Shown: positions 56,157 through 64,000 of the stretch, in pieces
How positions within the stretch are numbered: position 1 is the first letter of the stretch
Layout of the letters: each line of letters opens with the position of its first letter
Assembly: GCF_010093595.1 (NCBI RefSeq)
Contig: NW_022985442.1
Span: 1,032,261-1,096,260, forward strand
Source: Mytilinidion resinicola
Lineage: Eukaryota; Ascomycota; Dothideomycetes; Mytilinidiales; Mytilinidiaceae
Direction: 5' to 3'
DNA length: 64,000 nucleotides
Made by a program: the position numbers and the translations under genes
The notes under the pieces: model-generated
Database searches by the model: none
What the model was told of the DNA's origin: nothing
What the model saw: the letters and a program-made list of their open reading frames with translations, nothing else

Positions 56157-57042
56157 ATGGCTGCCAACGGAACCACTCCAAAGATTACACTTTACACTAA
56201 CCATCGCTGTGCGTTATCTGTAAGACTTGCGTGGGAAGTATTACTAACGCAACATAGGCCCATGGGCGCATAGGGCTCACATCACTCTCAAAGAGATCGG
56301 GCTTCCCTATGAGGAGGTACCCAGCCTCTCCTTTATTAACGCCCTATTCTTCCGTTAACCATGTATCGCAGGTCATCATTGACCTCGACCGTCCCCGTGA
56401 TCCCTGGTATCTAGAAGTCAACCCGCGCGGTCTCGTCCCCTCCATCAAGTACTCCAACGGCGCCATCAAAGACGAGATCATCACCGAATCAGGCATCGTG
56501 TCCCAATTCCTCGCCGACGCGCATCCCTCGCATCTCCTCCCGACCTCTAACACCCCCGAAGGCGCCCTCAAGCGCGCCCGCATTAACTTCTTCGTCGACA
56601 CGTGGTTCTCCAAGATCGGGTCGTTCCAGTTCAAGATCCTGCTAGAACAGGACGAAGCGAAGCAAGAAGAGATAGTGAAGGAGTTCCTGGCGCTGGTGGA
56701 GAAAGAAATCGAGCCGCTTTTGAAAGACGCAGCGCCGTTCTTTGGGGGGAGCGAGAAGCTTACGTTGGCCGAGGTATGCTAAAAAACTGACTGGCATCTG
56801 CAATGCTTTATTGATGGTGTCTATAGGCTTTGACGGCGCCGTTCGCACTGAGGAACAGCAGTCTGTCGAAACACGGTGCGCTTCCTGCGTCGCTCGGGAA
56901 GGGGCTTGATGCGCTGCCGAACTATTCGAAGTGGGCCAAGGCGGTGATTGCGCAGGAGAGTGTTACGTACATTTACGATGAGGAGGCAGTTGTGAAGGGG
57001 ACTGTCGCGAGGGTCGCGAAGCTTAAGGCGACCGGGAAGTAG
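56157..57042 (+). CDS. Glutathione S-transferase, omega-like
   Basis: Exons 56157-56208, 56258-56316, 56372-56773 and 56827-57042 give 242 aa. The N-terminal thioredoxin fold has the catalytic Cys motif CPWAHR (residues 18-23), rebuilt across intron 1. It is followed by NPRGLVPSIKY (cis-Pro) and the glutathione gamma-glutamyl site ITESGIV. The C-terminal helical domain is complete. A Cys active site is typical of omega/GTO transferases, which act as thiol transferases and dehydroascorbate reductases rather than classical conjugating enzymes. Upstream text in frame (ARFSTLSPPI) would look like a mitochondrial presequence, but it starts from GTG and is probably leader. Cytosolic location is therefore the default. 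Confidence 0.9.
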
Positions 57043-57389
57043 GGGACCAAGAAGTCAGCGGTCGTTACGAATGAGGAAGCTCAGGGAGAGGAGTGTCTGA
57101 TAACAAATTGAAGTTTTCCATCAATAACAAACGCGTCGACATGTTTTTGTTAAACGTTGAACAGGAACAAGTTATTTGATCAAGCAGATAAACCGCAGAG
57201 ATAAAGAATCATTACTCGGGATATCACAATCATTATTCGTGTCGCCATCCATGCCGCATGTGAACACAACGCCGCCGAGACTACATCTCTCCTGCCATGT
57301 CTCTGTCAATCTGAATCAGAAGCCCAACATGCACGCTGCAACTTCAAGTGCATCACGAAACCTCCCTCGTCTCCAACATCATAATGGAC
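57043..57389. other. Convergent spacer
   Basis: 347 bp between two convergent stop codons. Nothing recognised. Confidence 0.35.
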
Positions 57390-58858
57390 CTAGGTAGAGG
57401 CGCGTCGCTTGCGTTTGGCGCGATGGTCACCCCGAAGCGCCGAGTCGTCCATGCTTAACTGAAGCATAAGCTGGGCCGCGTTCATCTCTCGCTCGGTTGC
57501 TTTCGCTGCGAGGTTGTTGTGTTCTGGGTCGACCGGCTGCTCGATGGACTGCACGGGATGTGCTACGATATCGTCAGACTCATCGCTAATCTCTGATAAC
57601 CCTCTCTTGTTCCTCGGCTGGTCTTCCTCAACACCACTCGGCACTGAGTACAGCAATGGCTTCGGTGAGCCAAACGCTGGCACAGAGCGAATCTCGCCGG
57701 GGGAGTTTGATCGGTTGATCGACGTCCAGCCTCTGCTCGTCGGCGAGACTTGCGGTGAGAACAGGTACTTGTCGCTCTGATCGGTGTCGGTACCGTAGCC
57801 GCTTTCGATGTCGGCCGGTTTTGCCTGGCGATGGATAAAGGTCTTAGTCGTCCATGGCTGATAGGTGGTTCGTGAGCGCGGCACGTCCATAAGCATAGAC
57901 TGATCGCGAACGGAGGCTTGTCGGTCTTCGCTCTCCTGTCTCCAGCGTTCGCACTCGGCGGTGCATTGATTGGTTATCGATTGATCGATGAGGAACTTCC
58001 CGAACGTGGGGTCTTTGGGGAGAGTACACATGGAGAGGAACTCTTTCCCGAAGATAGGTGTCAGAGCGTGGCGGATGGGGTAGCAGAAGGTCGCAGCCAC
58101 GGCTTTGGCGGCCTCGAAGGGCATCCAGTACCCTAAACCCGATTAGCTATATGTCAGTGAGTGTTCGAGAATGACGAGTTACCTTGAGCCGCCAAAGAGC
58201 CTCCAGTGATACTGTGGCTGATATCCCGCAACCCAGGATTCAGCTTTAATACTTTCGCAGGAGTCGTCTGAAAATTTTAGTGTTTGCTTGCTGTCAGACG
58301 TCGAAGGATGCATATACCTTTGAATATTTGCAGCACTTGAAGAATGGAGTGATGCGGACGAGTCCGATCTCGTAGTCCCACAGGACTAGATACTCCTTGT
58401 CGTCGCCGGGCTTCTTGAATGTATATTGGAAGACTGCCTGGGTTAGTCTTTGCTTGCCTTCGAAGCAATCGGCGGTCTGTTGGCTACTTACCTTCAAAAC
58501 TCTCCCTCCCGGTCTTGGCCATGAAGTCCTTCTTCTCACTGTTGTAAGGTATGTGGCGACAGTACCTACCTATCTCTCCTACGGGATGAATCTGATACTG
58601 GCGATGGTAAGTAGCGAGTTCTTCATCATCTCCTGCCTCATGAGGAGGATAGTTGACGGGCCCTTTGAACTTGGACCCTTCGGTAAATACCGCAGCGTCC
58701 TTCGGTATCTTCTTCCTCTTTGGGGTCGAAGTGTGTGTCATGAAAGACCTGGGAATGTTGGTCGGAGTAGGACTATTTGAGTCGCGATAGTCATAAAGGT
58801 CGCTGCATAGCGGGTTCAGCAGCGATTGGATCTTCATCATAGAGACTTGTTCCGGCAT
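57390..58858 (-). CDS. APSES-type (KilA-N/HTH) transcription factor, Xbp1/RgdA-like
   Basis: Exons 58858-58492, 58433-58318, 58267-58183 and 58132-57390 give 436 aa. The spliced APSES domain covers about residues 105-225. It opens at YNSEKKDF and includes [37 protein letters not shown] and AKAVAATFC. The intron joins rebuild every one of these motifs. There are no ankyrin repeats, unlike Mbp1/Swi4, so it is nearer to the Xbp1/RgdA or StuA type. Such factors control morphogenesis and stress-linked growth arrest. The C-terminal third is Ser/Asp-rich and ends in a basic KRKRR patch (nuclear signal). The subgroup is inferred. Confidence 0.85.
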
Positions 58859-61800
58859 TTGCGGTCGACGCCGCTACTCGAGAGTCGAAGCGGTCCTCCA
58901 AGACCCTTGTCAGAGAGTACGCCGGGAATGGCTTGGAACAGAGACAATGCGACGGCAAGACTAGGATGCGGTGTTACCAAGCAAAGTTTGGCTTGCAAGT
59001 TTGGTGGAGGGCGGTGCTCGAATGGTTGGAAAAGAAGCTGGAGAAGGTGCGTTTGCAGAAATGGCTCACGAGGACGAGATGGCCACCATACACCATTCGG
59101 CTCGTAGAGTTGCCTTCACCGGATGGCGCTGTGAGGTGATGAGTATGGGCTGGTTAGGCTTGCGGCTTGGGTATCTTCGGACGATAGACCCTTTTTCAAG
59201 TTTTCCGGTCGACGAAAGACGCCAGCAATGGATCTTGTTGGGTATGTGCACGCGCCGAACCGTTACTCCGCTGGAAAGGTATCCGTTTGCTACTCCGAAA
59301 GGACGATATCAGTCTGATCGGTTCGGTGTCCAACGGATGCTTGATCGGCTATCGAGGGAAGCGGGCCAGAGCCGTGGCTATAGGAGAATTGACAGGTCAG
59401 CTTGCATAGTCATAAAGTGTGCCGACTGGTCCACTGATATATAGGGACAACCAACCGACTGCTGCGATTTTCGATGAAGTATGCCTGTGATTAATGTGAT
59501 GCGGATGGTTTCTAAGAGCGTGTTTTTGGATGATCGATCACTGATTTGAGCAACGTTCGAGCAGAGGTGTGCCGATGCTGTTGCCACTGTCAGTCTTATA
59601 GCTCGTATTCTTTTGTTCTTTGAATGGTTGGTTGCTACACCTACCCGAAAGGTGCGTCGTCAAGGCTTGCTTGGTTTAGCAACACTTTCAAAGAGGGGTG
59701 TTGATATGGATGGTGCAAGTATCCAAGCAAGTTGCTCTCCTCACAGACCAGAGGGAAGGGGTGTCGATTCGTTCCAAAGAGAGTACATAGGGCACACGCG
59801 GAATACAATGACGAGGGGTGGAGAGATAAGATCGAGGGAGGGTGTTTCACTGCATTAACCACAGCTTCCGCCCAAACCCTGCACCTTTCCAGGCTATCTC
59901 TGGCGCTCCTGGCGCTGAGACACTTGGTGAGAGACCCAATCCATACAGCAAATCATGCCATGCACGCTCGTGCCGCCAGCATAACGCAGGTTGCCAGGTA
60001 CGCAACATACACTGGGCGTGGAAACCCAACCACGCAATCGCCCGGTTTGACCCCGTCCCAGCCTCCCTGGCCTTCCCCAGCTTTTTTCGGGAGGTGTGTT
60101 AGCGCTAGAGCGGCCAGTAGACTCACCGTACTGTCGTTGCTCCTGGGGGTGTGCTACGCCTAGCTTCTGACACGACAGCCACACCTGCGCACTACACACC
60201 ATCACGATGGCAATCGGCCGCCCGCCATGTTTCTGGTGACTCCAGCAAGGCTCGACAGCACGCCCTCCTTCCGTAGAGCGGTGACAGGCATCGGCGAATC
60301 GGCATGGTTGTTGTATGCAGTTGTCCGCGAAACAAGCGCACATACCTGGCCCGTTTTGCGCCGCAAACGTGGGCGGCCTCCCGATTCTGGATGGCATCGT
60401 CGGGCCTCTGCGCTGAGATCAAGCCGCGGGACGGAGAATGGTTGGATCTAAGGGCATCAGCGAGGTTGGCGGCCGCAGTCCTTGATTGGCATCAGTACTC
60501 GAGGTATGTCGACTTCAACGGCACCCTCTCTACGTATTAGACGAGTCCTACGCTATGTATCGCCGCTTGAGACGAACATAGTCTACAGCAGCTAGACTGA
60601 TGAACGGTTGGGAGATCGGAGCTGGGGTGGCCATTGGTGAGAGCTGATTGTCACTTGATTGTCGGTGTGTTGTCCATCGATGCTCTACTGCTCGCACTGG
60701 ACCGTGCCTTACCATGTGTTGAGAACAAAGAAGCAGTTTCAGGCGGAGCGCGTGCCTTCTTCACCGCCGTTTGTATTCGCGGTGTCGAGAAGGCGGTGAT
60801 TTGTGTCTCGCTCTGACCGCCAGAGCAGGAGCCTTCTTTTGCAGTATACTGTAGACGTAGTAACCCGTGACCCATACTTCAGTTGAACCTCTTCTAAAAG
60901 CCTTCTGGAAGTTTAACGGGCGCCTCTGGCTGAGTCTGTGAGTTCCCGTGCCGAATTCGATCAGACCGTTGGGGCATGTTGGCTGGAACCTCCCGTCAGC
61001 CGTTTGACTTTCGTCGTCTCATTGACCTCGGGAGCGACAGAGCGTCCTATCGTGCTGGACTTCAAGACATATTCCGTAACACATCGCCTGCCCAATCCTT
61101 TGCGTCAATGGGCAGGGAAGACGGCCACTGTGAGAGACAAGCGCTTCAGCATCGGCCGCAACGGACAACGCCTGACCTCAAATCTCATCATCGCCTCTAG
61201 AACGTCTGCTATTTCCGCTTCGGCTTGAACAATCCAAAAAGCTGGCCCTGAGGAGGCACGGGTGAATGAATCCAGACGTCGTGCCACGATTCGGTGGAAT
61301 TCCGTTGGCCGCCTCCGTATAGACAGCGCCAGTATCATGCTCCTTTTGCGCCTCCGGCTAGCCCTATCAAGCGATCAAATCTCTTTTGTCCTTTCCGGTG
61401 TCCTTTCTTGGTACTTGCAATGTATCAAGTTGATTAGGTGCGATCCCTCTGATGGGTCGTCTCTAGTGTCTGCGACGAGCGTACGAAGCATTTCTCCCAC
61501 GTACCGTTCGCAATCCCAACTCTCTTCTCCTGTTTCCTCCACTCGTCTTCACGAACTCACGCCACCCTCGAGGTACCTGTCCATGTCCCAAAATCAGAGT
61601 TACTCCGTACGACCAAGCTGTCAAGATCTGGGAATTCAGCCGAACCACAGTTCACCCAGCTTCTACAGCAACTTACAAAATGGCATGACAGTGTCCGCCC
61701 GTCGCTGCAGCTCTCCAGCCAATCCCGCGTTCCGCCGGCATCCTAGGTGTGGCGCGAGGGCCTCAACGATTCTCATCGTCCGCCCAGAGAACGTCAACGA

Positions 61801-63638
61801 CGTCTGGATTGCGTGCGCTTGTACGCGACTAGCAACGAGTGCCGGGAAATGATACTACTCCTTCGCGCAAGCCATGGTTACGCGCAGCTCAATAGCTCGA
61901 CGCCGCAGTGGCACGAGCAGCGTGGATGTCCACGATACCTAGCGGTGCACCGTGCGACGCTCTTTGCCCTCCACCTTTGCGATTCTATACCCCCTATACG
62001 CATCCCACTCTTCACAGCTTATCCAGCGATCCTGGATACCCGCAGTCCCCATTTCTCAGCTTGCAAGACTGCCACGAGACTGACCGGCCCCAACGCTTTC
62101 GCTCACGCTCATGAGTAGACGCACAAGGAGCACACTGGTATCACAGCCGCTTTGTCTTCTCTCTCCGTCGGCAAGCCGACGCAGCAGCAGTAGCTCCTCT
62201 CCCCGCAGCCTTCTTCCCCCTGTGTTCTGGCGTACAGCATGCATCCTCGAGCTGCTGGGCTCTCCGTACGACACACCTGTCAAAATCTCGGGCGCCGCAC
62301 ACTGGCCTTCCCAAGCAGCAGTCCTAGTCGGACGCCACGGTGCTACGGCTCAGGAGTGCCGGTGCCGCGCTTGCAAGTACACCCTGAGGCCGAGGCGGGT
62401 AGCTGCAGATGCCGCGGTGTCCTGGACTCGCAACACATGCGGGGGAACGCTCCTTTTTGACGAGGTAGTACGTAAGCACGATGGCGGAGACCTGGCGAAC
62501 TGGAATAGAAGTCTAATCGTGGCGTCGTCGAATGGTGTTGAAGTGTTGGGCGTCCCCGGTAGAGCGCCTGTTCTTGCGGTCGTTAACACGAGCACACAGC
62601 ATCGCGATGCAGCCACAGCACGATGTCGAGCAGGACACCACCTACGCAGCGATCCCCGCCTCTAGCTTCCTGTCACTGTCAGTCAGTCATACATGCCGCA
62701 GCGTAGAATAGCTCTCTTTCCCTGCCTATACCTCACCCAAAACCACCAACCTCTCCACTTTCTCCGCCCTCGAATTTAAGACTCTCGATCCCTATAGCAA
62801 GCAAGCAACGTTCCAGCAATCAATCAGCGCCCCACGCACACCAAACCGCTTTACTCCACTCCGTCCTAGGCATTCTCCAAAAGCGGCCACCGAGACCCCG
62901 ACATGCACCTCTCCGCCACCCTGCATGCTCCGTCACCTCCTAACTTTCACTGACTCCCTCGCGGGGGCTCTCTGGCTTCTTCTGCCGACTCACTCCACTC
63001 CCCTTTGCGTAGCCTGTCAAGTGTCAGAAACTCAAAAAACCCCACGGTGTGACAGGATAGCCACGGGTCGGTTGACAAATCCTCAACTCAACTTCAGCCC
63101 GTGGCTGCTAATTGGGCTTGTGCGGGTATGCGGGTTGTACGACACGGGAGGGTCGGAGGTCGGAGGTTCACTGTTTCAGGAGAGGGAGAGGCATGATATA
63201 GTATTAGTAACCCGGCTAACGTCACAAAAAAAGGAGGTAGAGAATTTACCTGTAGGATGGGCGGCGCACTTAAGTCTTTGATAGAAGCATAGTAGTTAGC
63301 ATAGGAGTACTAGCACGAGATCTAGGTTATTCAACGCCGCGAGTTCCATGTGCCATCACTACCGCAGTGTCGCTCGCTTTAAGGAAAAGGAGGATATGAT
63401 CTGAAAATTGTAATATACAGTCCCTCGGAACGCCTGTGAGAAAGTGCACAATCGTTAATTAGCAGCTCCCGAGCCCGCCTGCTTGAGCCTACCCAGCACG
63501 GTCCAATCCTGCAGAAACCCAGTCCAACGAACCGAAAGAAAAGCCCATGATCATCCGATCGCCCGCGGCATGGCAATGTCATAACGGGGAAGCGACGGCT
63601 CCTCCATATAGGACGAGGCACCTTCCCTCACATCTCCC
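58859..63638. other. 4.8-kb region without a recognisable gene
   Basis: No domain or consistent codon pattern was found on either strand. Several open frames of 60-196 codons are present (for example 61262-61852 plus) but none carries a known motif or a good splice pattern. The right end (62700-62930) is CT-rich with a 16-codon upstream-type frame at 62903-62953. The left end must hold the promoter of the APSES gene, whose family often has long leaders. Confidence 0.45.
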
Positions 63639-64000
63639 TTACTCGCTATCATCGTCTTCGAAGCTCGGCTCACTAGCCTCATCTTCGCTCTCATCGTCGC
63701 TGAGGGTAACCTTGTACCTCGGTTTCACTGCCGCGGCACGACGGCCGGGACGGGCAGATGTGGCTCGCGCGGGCTTGACGATGCTCTCATCGTCTTCATC
63801 ATCGCTGAGGATATCATTGGCGAGAGCGTCGACGTCTTCTGCATCCCCCATCTCGGTGTCAGAGTCAGCCGCGGCTTTCTTCAGCGCCGGCTTCGAAGAC
63901 TCGTTGAGTTTGGCACGCTTTGCAGCGTAGGCCTTAGCAGCGGGAGACAGTGCGGTCGTCTTCGCAGCAACAACAGACGCGACGGGCTTGGACTTCGCGA
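63639..64000 (-). CDS. C-terminus of an acidic nuclear protein, cut by window end (possibly DNA topoisomerase II)
   Basis: The open frame runs in from the window edge and stops at 63639, giving the last 120 codons. It has alternating basic (KPRYKV, RPGRRAAAVK) and acidic (SDDEDDE, SDDESEDE) blocks and ends SFEDDDSE. A segment LSPAAKAYAAKRAKLN precedes a Lys/Ala-rich part. Such a tail resembles the C-terminal region of fungal DNA topoisomerase II or another chromatin protein; no catalytic part is in the window, so the name is only a suggestion. Confidence 0.45.
   Translation of the reverse strand, partial: AKSKPVASVVAAKTTALSPAAKAYAAKRAKLNESSKPALKKAAADSDTEMGDAEDVDALANDILSDDEDDESIVKPARATSARPGRRAAAVKPRYKVTLSDDESEDEASEPSFEDDDSE

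Noticed and set aside
61262..61852. 196-codon plus-strand frame in the large empty spacer
   Set aside because: Ser/Leu/Arg-rich without domain, splice pattern or good start context. Could be reconsidered if transcribed.
1..64000. CRISPR arrays, bacterial operons, rRNA or tRNA genes
   Set aside because: No regularly spaced direct-repeat array, no ribosome-binding-site-led operons and no cloverleaf with a typical GGTTCRANNCC arm were noticed. A tRNA search program would be needed to exclude tRNAs fully.
1..64000. Secondary-metabolite gene cluster around the monooxygenase or the Zn2Cys6 factor
   Set aside because: No polyketide synthase, peptide synthetase, terpene cyclase, prenyltransferase, P450 or transporter is present nearby; single oxidising or regulatory genes are not enough.

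Overview
This window is nuclear DNA of a filamentous ascomycete (Pezizomycotina; perhaps a Dothideomycete, but the class is a guess). The signs are short 48-120 nt GT-AG introns with CTAAC-like branch points, fungal-specific families (HET, Zn2Cys6, APSES, Som1, Sfi1, NACHT-TPR), monocistronic genes on both strands and compact spacers. Gene models were spliced by eye; every multi-exon model whose start is given keeps one reading frame across all its joins.

Left part (1-17 kb), accessory in character: a C2H2 regulator with a homeodomain-like segment (minus); a seven-exon HSP70-like ATPase (minus) opposite a coiled-coil protein of unknown function (plus); an AIG1/GIMAP-like GTPase with a coiled-coil tail; a six-exon Baeyer-Villiger-type flavin monooxygenase; a three-finger C2H2 factor; a basic protein with three 150-bp in-frame repeats; and an F-box-like fragment.

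Middle (17-42 kb), mostly housekeeping: a secreted, tail-anchored surface protein, cytosolic isoleucyl-tRNA synthetase, Sfi1, AP-3 mu, a DMAC1-like complex I assembly factor, a HAPSTR1/DUF4588-like protein, COQ7, DUG1 dipeptidase, an XRCC2/Rlp1-type RAD51 paralog, Som1, TAF8, a small cytochrome oxidase subunit (Cox9/VIIa type) and mitoribosomal L20/mL58. Many are head-to-head pairs with 90-460 bp between start codons. Mitochondrial functions recur (COQ7, Som1, COX, MRPL20, DMAC1), but as separate single genes.

Right part (42-64 kb), again accessory: a frameshifted HET-domain relic, a 2.5-kb spacer with a tandem duplication, a giant NACHT-TPR STAND (NLR-like) protein of about 2,165-2,290 aa, a Zn2Cys6 factor, an omega-like glutathione transferase, an APSES factor, a 4.8-kb stretch with no recognisable gene, and the acidic C-terminus of a gene cut by the window end.

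The most interesting material is the set of proteins of types linked to fungal non-self recognition or stress sensing (HSP70-like, GTPase, HET relic, NACHT-TPR), several diverged 165-370 bp duplications confined to spacers, and unusual splicing (a GC-AG intron in DUG1 and stop-free introns of length 3n).
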